The position numbers and the translations under genes are program-made. Below are positions 46,912 through 54,687 of a stretch of 64,000 nt of DNA, piece by piece. Source of the DNA: Chitinibacter bivalviorum (GTDB lineage Bacteria; Pseudomonadota; Gammaproteobacteria; Burkholderiales; Chitinibacteraceae); contig NZ_CP058627.1 of NCBI RefSeq assembly GCF_013403565.1, forward strand, positions 3,410,001 to 3,474,000, given 5' to 3'. Position 1 is the stretch's first letter. Each line of letters begins with the position of its first letter. The notes beneath the pieces are model-generated. The model saw only the letters and a list, made by a program, of their open reading frames with translations. It searched no databases and was not told the origin of the DNA.

Positions 46912-47289
46912 TTAAGCAAATACGCAAGGCGGGGCGTGACTCAGGGGGAGGGTATAAGGATGCGTCGGTGTAAAAAAACCTTCAATACGCACCAGTCGGA
47001 GTGGGCTGATGTGCTCTCGAATTGAAGGTAAGGCCGACGGCGCTGGGGGTGGCGCCATGTGGGTGCCAGCACTGGCCACGCAAATCGGACATTGCATGGT
47101 GCTGCTGTGTGATGTGGGCGAATCGAGTGGAATCGATTGCCCATTTTTGGCGGCGCTACATAAGGTAAGGCCAGCCAGTGGATCACTACTCAGTTGCATG
47201 GCGTGCGCGAACGGCAAGAGCAAATGCAGGCACAGCGCAATCAGCGCTAGGCAAGCAAAGCTAGTTCGTCGGTAAAAGCGCAGTGACAT
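46912..47289 (-). CDS. DUF2946-like secreted protein
   Basis: 125 residues. An N-terminal hydrophobic segment (about 12-30, ending AHA) is followed by a Cys pair arrangement: LCSAAK near residue 43, then MQCPICVASAG near 66. CPIC with an upstream Cys is the hallmark of DUF2946, often encoded beside PCuAC and copper receptors. A Pro-rich tail follows. The role is probably in periplasmic copper handling, by association. Confidence 0.7.
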   Translation of the reverse strand: MSLRFYRRTSFACLALIALCLHLLLPFAHAMQLSSDPLAGLTLCSAAKNGQSIPLDSPTSHSSTMQCPICVASAGTHMAPPPAPSALPSIREHISPLRLVRIEGFFTPTHPYTLPLSHAPPCVFA

Positions 47290-47424
47290 CGCAGTGGGGT
47301 TAGAGCAGTGAAATACGTTGCGGGCGATTCTACGATACTGTCATGTATTTTGCTATTGCGGAGTGATGGCTGTTACTTTGGCTTGGAAGTGAACTTGTTA
47401 AAAATTGGGCTTGGGGGAAGGGCA

Positions 47425-47453
47425 TAAAAAAAACCCCTGCATGCAGGGGTTTG
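47425..47453 (-). terminator. Terminator after the chitinase gene
   Basis: AAACCCCTG (47432-47440) pairs perfectly with CAGGGGTTT (47445-47453) around CATG; on the minus strand eight T follow. It lies 23 bp after the chitinase stop. Confidence 0.9.
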
Positions 47454-47476
47454 GGGGAATGATTAATGCGCAGTGC

Positions 47477-49120
47477 TTATTTTGGATAAGCGCTGAAATA
47501 AGCGCTGTGTTTTTTCGCAAAGTCGTAGTTTTGTTTGCTATCCCAGTTGATTGACCAGGTCATAATGCCGCGCAAATCAGGTTGCGCTTTCGCTGGTTTG
47601 TAGCTGCCGCAATTTTGCAGTTTCATCAAGCAATCGAGTGCTTTCTGAGTATCAGCAATGCCGAGGTAGCCGCCGCCAGCTGCGCTGGTGGTGGCTGGCA
47701 GACCAAAGCCGACTTGGTCAGGGCGCAGAGCTGGGAATGGTTTGTTCACATCGCCACCGAGGTTAAAGCCGGTCAACAACATATCGGTCATGGCCACTTG
47801 GAAGTCCAAAGTGCCTTGCGAGTATTGTTTGCCATCGGTCGCACCCACGCTGCCGGTGTTGTAGTGCTGAACGTGCAGCATCGTTAACTCATTACGCAGG
47901 CCGTAGATGATAGGCAAGTAGCCACCCCAAGTGCCGCCGTAATAGCCCAGACCACCTTGAACGTAATTCACTTCCGGTGCCATGGTGACCATGAATTTGT
48001 CGCCAAAGCGTGCTTTCAGTGCTTTGGTGCCGGCAATGATGTTCACGATTTGTGGTGTTACAGGATTGCGGAAATCATCGTTGGCAGTGATGCTCAGGTT
48101 GTTTTCCATGTCCAGATCGATACCATCAAAGCCGTATTTAGCAATGATATCGCCCATGGTTTTAACGAAAGTATCGCGCGCTGCTGGCGTATCAAGAATG
48201 ATGACCCCGTTCGCGCCACCCAGTGAAATCTGTACTTTCACGCCAGCTGCTTGTTTGGCTTTGATGTCGGCAATGAATTCTGCTTCGTTAAATAATTTGT
48301 CCAGCACAAATGCCGCAGTACCGTGGGCAGCGGTTGGGTCACCTTCGGCAAACGATACATTAATGATGTTGTATTCGGCTGGAACGTCTTTAAGGCGAAT
48401 CACGCCTGAGCCATTATCAAAGTTATGCCAGTAGCCGACGACAACGTGTTTTGGCAGCAGGCCAGCTGTTGGCGTAGTGCTTGGTGTCGTTGTCGGTGTA
48501 GCAGTTGGCGTGGTCGTCACAACCGGGGTTGCCGTTGGCATTGCAGTTGCAGTTGCAACTGGGCTCGCTGTAGGTGTTGCAGTTGGAGTTGGAACTGCGG
48601 TTGGCGCAGGAGTGACTGCTGTACCACTGACTAATTTCCATGGGCCCCATTGTGCCGCGCCAGGTACGTCGCCTTGTGTCCACCAACTGGCTTCATATAC
48701 AGCACCGTTGTAACTAACTCGCTGCCCGCCGGTATACACGGCAGAACTACTCCATGTCGCCACGCCAGCAACTGGTGTTGAAGTTGGGGCTGTCGTCGGT
48801 GCGGTGGTTGGATTCGCGGTGACTACTGGTGTGGCTGTCGGCGTTGCAGTGGGAGTTGTGGTTGTTGCTGGCGTTGGTGTGGCGCTGCTAGTGCCGACTT
48901 CTTTCCACAAAGTAGGGCTAGAAGCTGGGTTCCAATTGGTGCCGACATAAGCGGTGTGGGTTACCAGTGCGCTGTAGGTTTTGCCATTGTAATCAACCAC
49001 CGTACCAGCGGAGTAGGTGTTGCCTTCTTGCCAAGTCGCAGCGCTTACGCCTGCGGCCAAAAGTAAACCGCCAATCAGAGCGGCCAGACGGGTGCGGCGC
49101 ATCATAGTGCGTTGAGTCAT
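47477..49120 (-). CDS. Secreted GH18 chitinase with two chitin-binding modules
   Basis: 547 residues; signal peptide ends near VSA (about residue 28). Two CBM5/12 modules (about 28-75, ATWQEGNTYSAGTVVDYNG; and about 118-165, TWSSSAVYTGGQRVSYNG) are joined by Pro/Thr linkers of TPTATP repeats. The GH18 catalytic domain (about 220-547) has the DxxDxDxE motif as DGIDLDME near 332-340, with the proton-donor Glu present, and a W near 530 (TWSINWD). It cleaves beta-1,4-GlcNAc chains in chitin and is probably released by type II secretion. A second ATG 15 nt downstream is also possible. Confidence 0.95.
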   Translation of the reverse strand: MTQRTMMRRTRLAALIGGLLLAAGVSAATWQEGNTYSAGTVVDYNGKTYSALVTHTAYVGTNWNPASSPTLWKEVGTSSATPTPATTTTPTATPTATPVVTANPTTAPTTAPTSTPVAGVATWSSSAVYTGGQRVSYNGAVYEASWWTQGDVPGAAQWGPWKLVSGTAVTPAPTAVPTPTATPTASPVATATAMPTATPVVTTTPTATPTTTPSTTPTAGLLPKHVVVGYWHNFDNGSGVIRLKDVPAEYNIINVSFAEGDPTAAHGTAAFVLDKLFNEAEFIADIKAKQAAGVKVQISLGGANGVIILDTPAARDTFVKTMGDIIAKYGFDGIDLDMENNLSITANDDFRNPVTPQIVNIIAGTKALKARFGDKFMVTMAPEVNYVQGGLGYYGGTWGGYLPIIYGLRNELTMLHVQHYNTGSVGATDGKQYSQGTLDFQVAMTDMLLTGFNLGGDVNKPFPALRPDQVGFGLPATTSAAGGGYLGIADTQKALDCLMKLQNCGSYKPAKAQPDLRGIMTWSINWDSKQNYDFAKKHSAYFSAYPK

Positions 49121-49293
49121 TTTAAATCTCCAACCATTGTTATCTGTGTGCGGCTATTCTGGGGCCGCTTCTAAGCTGAGCTTTGTCAGCAAGATTGATA
49201 GTAGGTTAAGGGGAAATGAAAAACAATAGTTTGCCAAGCCCTTGGCAGGAAAAAGATTTTCTGCTTACAAGGCTAAAAAGCTTCATGTTTTTT

Positions 49294-49310
49294 CATGAAT
49301 AAAATTCATG
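49294..49310. promoter_or_regulatory. MetR-type palindrome upstream of metF
   Basis: CATGAAT AAA ATTCATG is a perfect palindrome that contains TGAATAAAATTCA, an exact fit to the MetR consensus TGAA-N5-TTCA. It lies 60 bp before the metF start. MetR, with homocysteine, activates methionine genes. Confidence 0.7.
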
Positions 49311-49369
49311 ATTTTGTTTTTAATGATGGGTTAGTATTCATAAATTACCCTGTTTTGAGTCTTATTCCC

Positions 49370-50206
49370 ATGCAGTCATCATTGCGTCCGATTAGTTTTG
49401 AATTTTTCCCGCCAAAAACCGATGAAGGGGCGAGCAAATTAGCAACAACTCGTCAGCAACTCGCCCAATTTAAGCCCGAATTTTTCTCGGTCACATTTGG
49501 TGCGGGTGGTACGACGCAGGAAGGCACGTTGCGCGCGGTGTTGTCGATCCGCGAGGCGGGGTTTGCCGCTGCACCGCATTTATCGTGCATCGGCTCGACG
49601 AAGGAAAATATTCGCGAGATTGTGCAGCAATACAAAGATCATGGGATTCGCCACATCGTCGCCTTACGTGGCGATATTCCCTCGGGCATGGTCGGCTTGG
49701 GCGAGTTTCGCTACGCCAATGAATTGGTGAGCTTTTTGCGCGCCGAGTTTGGCGATTGGTTTCATATTGAAGTGGCGGCTTATCCCGAGTTTCACCCGCA
49801 ATCGGAAAGCGCCGAGGCGGATATGCGCAATTTTGTGAATAAGGTGCGCGCGGGGGCTGATTCGGCGATCACGCAGTATTTCTTTAATGCCGATGCGTAT
49901 TTCCGCTTTGTCGATGAAGTGCAAGCGCGCGGGGTGAATATTCCGATTGTGCCGGGGATTATGCCTATCCAAAACTACAGCCAGTTGCAGCGTTTTTCGG
50001 ATATGTGCGGGGCGGAAATTCCACGCTGGCTGCGTTTGCGCCTGCAAGCGTATGGCGACGATATGGCGTCGATTCGCTCGTTTGGCTTGGATTTCGTCAC
50101 CGAGTTGTCTGATCGCCTACTGAGTGGTGGTGCGCCGGGGCTGCATTTCTATACGCTCAATAGCGCCGGAGCGGTTTCAACGGTGTGTCAGCGCCTGGGA
50201 TACTGA
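49370..50206 (+). CDS. metF: 5,10-methylenetetrahydrofolate reductase
   Basis: About 278 residues from ATG 49370, giving MQSSLRPISFEFFPPKT, the usual MetF opening; the frame is open back to 49295, but that stretch holds the regulatory palindrome. It reduces methylene-THF to methyl-THF with FAD for methionine synthesis. SVTFGAGGTTQEGT near residue 45, HLSCIGSTKENI near 75, LRGDIP near 108 and the ITQYFFNADAYFRF segment are conserved. No good ribosome-binding site is visible. Confidence 0.95.
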   Translation: MQSSLRPISFEFFPPKTDEGASKLATTRQQLAQFKPEFFSVTFGAGGTTQEGTLRAVLSIREAGFAAAPHLSCIGSTKENIREIVQQYKDHGIRHIVALRGDIPSGMVGLGEFRYANELVSFLRAEFGDWFHIEVAAYPEFHPQSESAEADMRNFVNKVRAGADSAITQYFFNADAYFRFVDEVQARGVNIPIVPGIMPIQNYSQLQRFSDMCGAEIPRWLRLRLQAYGDDMASIRSFGLDFVTELSDRLLSGGAPGLHFYTLNSAGAVSTVCQRLGY

Positions 50207-50235
50207 TTATCGTCAGAGCGATGTCACCATCAAAA

Positions 50236-50266
50236 AACGACCCGCCCGAATTGGGTTTGGGTCGTT
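50236..50266 (+). terminator. Terminator after metF
   Basis: AACGACCC (50236-50243) pairs with GGGTCGTT (50259-50266), with inner CCC/GGG pairing; five or six A precede it, so it may work better leftwards. Only a GTTG follows. Confidence 0.65.
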
Positions 50267-50284
50267 GTTGATGGGGGAGGGCTG

Positions 50285-50333
50285 GGGTATTGCTTGATAG
50301 TTTAATCTAATTAAAGATTACATCGATATACCC
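50285..50333. repeat. Hairpin element, GGGTAT family (copy g), overlapping a stop codon
   Basis: Outer GGGTAT (50285-50290) and ATACCC (50328-50333), inner TAATCT (50303-50308) and AGATTA (50315-50320). The right arm supplies the last codons and stop of the lipoprotein gene at 50318-50851. Confidence 0.6.
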
Positions 50334-50851
50334 TTGCTTTCTACCTCTGGGTTTATTGCATTGCTTGGTGCTTTGGGCTGCGGCTGCTTGGCCAGCGGAA
50401 CTACGCGTGCATTCACGCCATCGGTGATGACATCGACGCTCTGACCCACCACAAACAGTAAGTCCGCATCTTGCACCACAACCAGCCGTTGCTGATTATC
50501 ATTCATCAGGATCGTCAGCTCTTTGGCGTTTTTTTTGGTCACATTGGTTTCAATGGCATTGCCCATCAAGCCACCCAGCAAAGCACCGAGCGTGCCGCTA
50601 ATAATCGCGCCATTGCCGCCACCGATATTGCTGCCCGCTGCGACGCCACCGATAACACCGCCGACAATCGAGCCGATACCGGTGCTGTCTGACATTTGCA
50701 CGTCGCGGATGTTTTCAATCACGCCAGTTCGCGCGGTGGCGAGCGTTTTCATTTCATTTTTTTTGTAGACATTGGCCGAGTCTGGGGTGATGCAGCCGCT
50801 CAAGACGAACGACAGCATGATTGCGCTGGCAAGGATTAGGCGTTTCATCAT
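50318..50851 (-). CDS. Glycine-zipper outer-membrane lipoprotein (SlyB-like)
   Basis: 177 residues from ATG 50851 (GGAGC upstream). A lipoprotein signal with lipobox LSGC places the acylated Cys near residue 20. A glycine zipper of two helices (GSIVGGVIGGVAAGS and GTLGALLGGLMGNAIE, about 62-105) is the Rick_17kDa/SlyB feature. The C-terminal 60 residues form a small beta domain. Such lipoproteins stabilise the outer membrane. Its last codons lie inside a hairpin element. Confidence 0.85.
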   Translation of the reverse strand: MMKRLILASAIMLSFVLSGCITPDSANVYKKNEMKTLATARTGVIENIRDVQMSDSTGIGSIVGGVIGGVAAGSNIGGGNGAIISGTLGALLGGLMGNAIETNVTKKNAKELTILMNDNQQRLVVVQDADLLFVVGQSVDVITDGVNARVVPLAKQPQPKAPSNAINPEVESKGISM

Positions 50852-50928
50852 CAAAGCTCCGTATTGTTTTGTGAGTGCTGATGGGCGGCGAGTGTATGTC
50901 AGAGCCGATGCCGTTGTCGTGGAAGTAT

Positions 50929-51537
50929 TTACACTGCGCGGCGGCGATACCAGCCGGTGAGCGATACCCGTTCGCGTATTGCTGGGAGTACTTCATGTTC
51001 AAAACGATCTGACATAAAGACCACTAATGTTCCGCCGTACGGCGTCACATCGACCTGGCTGCCATCGTCCAGATAAATGCGCAATTGGCCGCCGTCGCTT
51101 TCCTGCCATTGCGGATTAAGGTACTGCACGATGGTAACGACGCGCGTATCTTGCTGGCGATGCTGATCCAGGTGGCGTTGATAAAACGCGCCGGCTGGAT
51201 AGCTGGCAAAATGCCATTCCAGCTCGGCGAGCCCAAGAAACAGGCTGCGGTTGAGGTGCTGCTGCAACATGGCCATGCGCGCATTGGCGCTTTGCATTGC
51301 GCTATCATCTTCTTCCACCCACAGCACTGAGTCGCCGCGAATATCATTGCGTACTTGGTGGCCCGCTTCGCGCCCGACTCCGGCACGATTAAATTGCTCG
51401 CGCCGCGCGTGGGCCAGCGTATGTAGCTCAGTGACGGTGGCGGTATCCAGAAAGTTGGGGATCACTGTCCAGCCGGGCCCCGCCAAGGCATCGCCAATCT
51501 GATCGAGGATAGTTTCATCGAGTACAAGATTATTCAT
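50929..51537 (-). CDS. 2-oxoglutarate/Fe(II)-dependent oxygenase
   Basis: 202 residues from ATG 51537, which overlaps the preceding gene by 8 nt; a longer frame to 51681 lies inside that gene. The iron triad is visible: HLDQH (H-x-D) near residue 122 and FEHEVLPA near 178, with the 2-oxoglutarate Arg in RERVSLTGWYRR near 190. The fold is that of prolyl 4-hydroxylase-like (PF13640-type) enzymes. The substrate is unknown; it may hydroxylate a protein side chain. Translational coupling to the membrane protein suggests a shared process. Confidence 0.85.
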   Translation of the reverse strand: MNNLVLDETILDQIGDALAGPGWTVIPNFLDTATVTELHTLAHARREQFNRAGVGREAGHQVRNDIRGDSVLWVEEDDSAMQSANARMAMLQQHLNRSLFLGLAELEWHFASYPAGAFYQRHLDQHRQQDTRVVTIVQYLNPQWQESDGGQLRIYLDDGSQVDVTPYGGTLVVFMSDRFEHEVLPAIRERVSLTGWYRRRAV

Positions 51538-53524
51538 CGGATTTTTCTGCCTGCAGCTTGGGGGCAATAATAAAGTCGATTGGTTTTTGCCAGAATCGTT
51601 TCCAGAGCAGACCAATGACCGGTTTGAGCTCACGCAGGCGACGTTTGCGCGAACGCAGCGCCACCGAGAGCGCCAGTACAAAGCTGGTAATCAAATTGGT
51701 GGCGCCAATTAAGGCCACGCCAACGGCAGCCCAGCCTAGCGCTAATAGCGGCAGATTAAAATCATTACCCGCAAAGGCGTACGAGAGATTGGCCGCCGAG
51801 AAAGTAATGTGGCGAATATCGAGTGGTAGCCCCAGCAAAATACCGATGGTGCCAATACTGCCGAGCATACAACCAAAATAGAAGTTACCCGCCAGCGCCC
51901 CCAGATTGTGTTCGATGTATTGGCCAAGCCGTTTACTGCGATATTCACCGATTACTTTGTTCAGTAAGGGCAAAGCCGCGATGCGTTCAGGAATCTTGTT
52001 ATACAAAGCTTTGTTATCGTAATAACCCGAAATCAAACCGGCGAGGAACAAACATACGCCGGCAATCGCGGCATGAGGAAGCCCCAAGCCCGCGATGGGC
52101 TGTAAATCACGCAATAAAATATCGGCTTTTTCTGGGCTGACGACGTGTTCACCCAGCCTATCCCACCACAACCACGCAATACCCAATGCAACTGGCATGG
52201 CGAGCAAGACATTGCCCATAATCGCGATAAATTGCGTGCGGATCACTTTGACAATCAGCTCGATCAGCTTTGAATAGCTTTCTAGATTTTTGCTGCCGGG
52301 CGCGGGCAGGGCGGCGGCAATACTGGCGGCGGTCATCGCGGGCTGCTTGGTCGCAATCGTGCAATGCAAAATGTGCACCAACATAAAGCCCAGCGCGTAA
52401 TTCATACTAAAGGCAAATGCTTCAAGCAGTAGCGGCAAATGTGCTGTGGCTAATTTGATTTTGATGAGCGCCATAAAGCCGACAATGACGCCCGCCCCTG
52501 CCGCAGAGCGAAACATATCCAGCCATTCGCGGCGCGATTCGCTGGTGTAATGCTCGCCCGTATGGCTGGCATGCTCGGTGATTTGCAAGGCCAGCAATTC
52601 GGTATTCTCGCGAAATACATCGCCCACGCTGTTTTTACGATTTTCCGCTTTGACCAAGGAAAGAAAGAGCGCGATCAAGGGTTCGCCTTGTGGCGCGGTT
52701 GGGTCAACCAATTCAAACAGCAATTTCATCCGGTCGATGTGCTGTTTGAGGCGCAGCAAATGATAAGTCAGGCTGACCGATGCGCCGTTTTTGGACGCAT
52801 ATTTCCACACCTTGGCCATAATCCCTTCGCATTGCTCCAGCAAAACGAGCAAGTGGCTGTGGTCTTCATCCGGCGTTTGTCGTGCCGTGAGATCGTGGCG
52901 ATATTTCTCGATGTAATTGAGCACTTCGGCGTTTAGGCGCACAAAGGGCGATTCAAAACGCTCTACATCGGGGTGATTGCGAATCACTTCGGGCTCAAGG
53001 CCAATCGCGGAAATTCGGCAAGATAAAACCTGAATCGCTTCAAGTTGTTGCAGTCGGATATGCGGCGGTACTTTGTCACTTGGCACTTCATCCATATGCA
53101 GTGCCTGACCAATTTCATACCATACCTCATGGGGGATTGCCTCTAGCCACAAGTAATCACTTCGCTTGTGGAAGATTACCCCCAGTAAATCGCTAAAATG
53201 CTCGGCATTGACCGTCGGGGGTAAAATTTTGGCGCCGATCCGTCGCTTCACCGCCGTCATAAAGCTTTCATTGAGCAAGATGCCCGTTTCGGTGTAGAGA
53301 TTGACTTGCCGGGTATTGTCGAGCAAAGAGAAAAAAGCGTTGCGTAGCGAGTCGCGATATTCGGAATGTTGCTCGAGCAAATAACACAGCGCCCGCGCGT
53401 TATTGACTGCGGTGACATGGTCTTCGGGCTTGGCGGGGCGCAAGGCGGCCACCAATTGGGTCAGCATGGTGAGCGAGTCTTGGTCGGTCTTGCTGTTTTG
53501 CATCTCGCGCAGCAATTGTTCCAT
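51530..53524 (-). CDS. Gcr-like integral membrane protein (annotated elsewhere as site-specific recombinase)
   Basis: 664 residues from ATG 53524 (AAGGA upstream). The first 340 residues are soluble and helical; the rest has about seven membrane helices (for example GVIVGFMALIKI, FIAIMGNVLLAMPVALGIAW, LGLPHAAIAGVCLFLAGLISG). This matches the PF10136 family named after gonococcal Gcr. There is no Ser or Tyr recombinase catalytic motif, so the recombinase label is doubtful; a membrane role is more in line with sequence. It sits between YkgJ and the oxygenase. Confidence 0.8.
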   Translation of the reverse strand: MEQLLREMQNSKTDQDSLTMLTQLVAALRPAKPEDHVTAVNNARALCYLLEQHSEYRDSLRNAFFSLLDNTRQVNLYTETGILLNESFMTAVKRRIGAKILPPTVNAEHFSDLLGVIFHKRSDYLWLEAIPHEVWYEIGQALHMDEVPSDKVPPHIRLQQLEAIQVLSCRISAIGLEPEVIRNHPDVERFESPFVRLNAEVLNYIEKYRHDLTARQTPDEDHSHLLVLLEQCEGIMAKVWKYASKNGASVSLTYHLLRLKQHIDRMKLLFELVDPTAPQGEPLIALFLSLVKAENRKNSVGDVFRENTELLALQITEHASHTGEHYTSESRREWLDMFRSAAGAGVIVGFMALIKIKLATAHLPLLLEAFAFSMNYALGFMLVHILHCTIATKQPAMTAASIAAALPAPGSKNLESYSKLIELIVKVIRTQFIAIMGNVLLAMPVALGIAWLWWDRLGEHVVSPEKADILLRDLQPIAGLGLPHAAIAGVCLFLAGLISGYYDNKALYNKIPERIAALPLLNKVIGEYRSKRLGQYIEHNLGALAGNFYFGCMLGSIGTIGILLGLPLDIRHITFSAANLSYAFAGNDFNLPLLALGWAAVGVALIGATNLITSFVLALSVALRSRKRRLRELKPVIGLLWKRFWQKPIDFIIAPKLQAEKSDE

Positions 53525-53561
53525 TCGATTTTTCCTTGTTTCGCTGTAGGGCAACGTCGAG

Positions 53562-53819
53562 TCAATCAGGGCGCGTTGCGTCTTCTAATCGCGTTAACCA
53601 CCGTATGGCATAGGTTTGGCTGTCGCCACACATTTCAATATGGGGCTGTAATCCAGCGCAGACAGCTGGGCGATCAGGGTGCAGAAAAATTTTACAGCGT
53701 AATTGTTCATCCAGCTGTACACAAGGCACACCCGCTGGTTTGCCCTTGGGCATGCCAGGGATCGGGCTGGAGATAGAAGGGGCGGTGCAGCAGGCGCCGC
53801 AGTGTGATCTACATTGCAT
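53562..53819 (-). CDS. YkgJ-type cysteine-cluster protein
   Basis: 85 residues. The N terminus [15 protein letters not shown] is the CxxxCxxCC cluster of the YkgJ (UPF0153, PF03692) family, followed by [16 protein letters not shown], a CKIF segment, PAVCAGL and EMCGD, in all eight or nine conserved Cys. It probably binds zinc or an iron-sulfur centre. Normal length for a short member. It is 37 nt upstream of the Gcr-like gene on the same strand. Confidence 0.88.
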   Translation of the reverse strand: MQCRSHCGACCTAPSISSPIPGMPKGKPAGVPCVQLDEQLRCKIFLHPDRPAVCAGLQPHIEMCGDSQTYAIRWLTRLEDATRPD

Positions 53820-53955
53820 ACGCCATTATACCTGATCCAGAATTTCATCCTGTTATCGACAAACCGTGCGTTGTAAGGTTCAGTTTGGTACATTGTGAAA
53901 ACGCTGCATTTGTCGCTGGCTGAGCAAAAAATATAACAAAGGATGGAGTCGAAAT

Positions 53956-54687
53956 ATGAATCAAATCAGTCGCCCGCTGTTGCTGGCCATGGTGCTCTTG
54001 GTCTGTTCTGGCTTGAGTTGGTCACAAGCTACGCAGCCACTGCTGAGTGAATCGTTCGAGGCGGGCCAGTCTTTGCCCAATGGCTGGACGCTGCAAACAT
54101 GGCAGCCCGATGTATCGCGCGCCGAAGTGCAGGCCGGAGCTGCGGCAGATGGCCAGCAGATGCTGCATATCAACAGCAGTAAACCCAATCACGCGCGCGT
54201 GAATTACACCGTGCCGGTGCAAGCCAATCAGATCTACCTCTTGCAAGCCAAAGTAAAAGCACGCGGCGCCAATGCCGATAAATTGGCCGCGGTGATCGGC
54301 GTTGAAGGTGTGTATGACGCGAGTGAAACTGTGCGCGATGATCAGCAATGGCAGTTGCGTGAGCTGTATATCAAGAGCAACGATGCCGAATCGATGACTT
54401 TGCTGTTTGGGCTGGGCCATTTTGGCAATGAAAACCAAGGTGATGCTTGGTTTGACGCAATCTCGCTAACGCAAGTTGATGCCATTCCTGCGGGGGCAAA
54501 GGTGATCGAATTGCCACGCAAACAAGCCGAGCAAACGCAGCAGGCCAATGCCGCGCCACCCAGTTTAGCGGAAAGTGGTAAAGCTACGCCGTGGTTGACC
54601 GTGATCGGTGCCGCGCTGGTGCTGTCGGTATTGATTGTGGCGGGCGCATTTGCCTTGGCTCGACGCCATCAAGGAGCGAATCAATGA
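53956..54687 (+). CDS. Secreted beta-sandwich protein with C-terminal membrane anchor
   Basis: 243 residues. A signal peptide (to about 23) precedes a 150-residue beta-rich domain resembling CBM4/9-type carbohydrate-binding modules: FEAGQSLPNGWTLQTW, ARVNYTVPVQANQIYLLQAKVKARG, then DAWFDAISLTQVD. The C terminus has a Pro/Ala linker and one membrane helix (about 212-235) with a short basic tail. The tail of the domain (AWFDxISxT then GAKVI) matches the N-terminal domain of the right-edge gene at 62027, so the two are homologous. It overlaps the acyltransferase by 4 nt. Confidence 0.75.
   Translation: MNQISRPLLLAMVLLVCSGLSWSQATQPLLSESFEAGQSLPNGWTLQTWQPDVSRAEVQAGAAADGQQMLHINSSKPNHARVNYTVPVQANQIYLLQAKVKARGANADKLAAVIGVEGVYDASETVRDDQQWQLRELYIKSNDAESMTLLFGLGHFGNENQGDAWFDAISLTQVDAIPAGAKVIELPRKQAEQTQQANAAPPSLAESGKATPWLTVIGAALVLSVLIVAGAFALARRHQGANQ

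Noticed and set aside
51530..53524. A functional site-specific recombinase
   Set aside because: The family name suggests it, but there is no Ser or Tyr recombinase catalytic motif and at least seven membrane helices are present.
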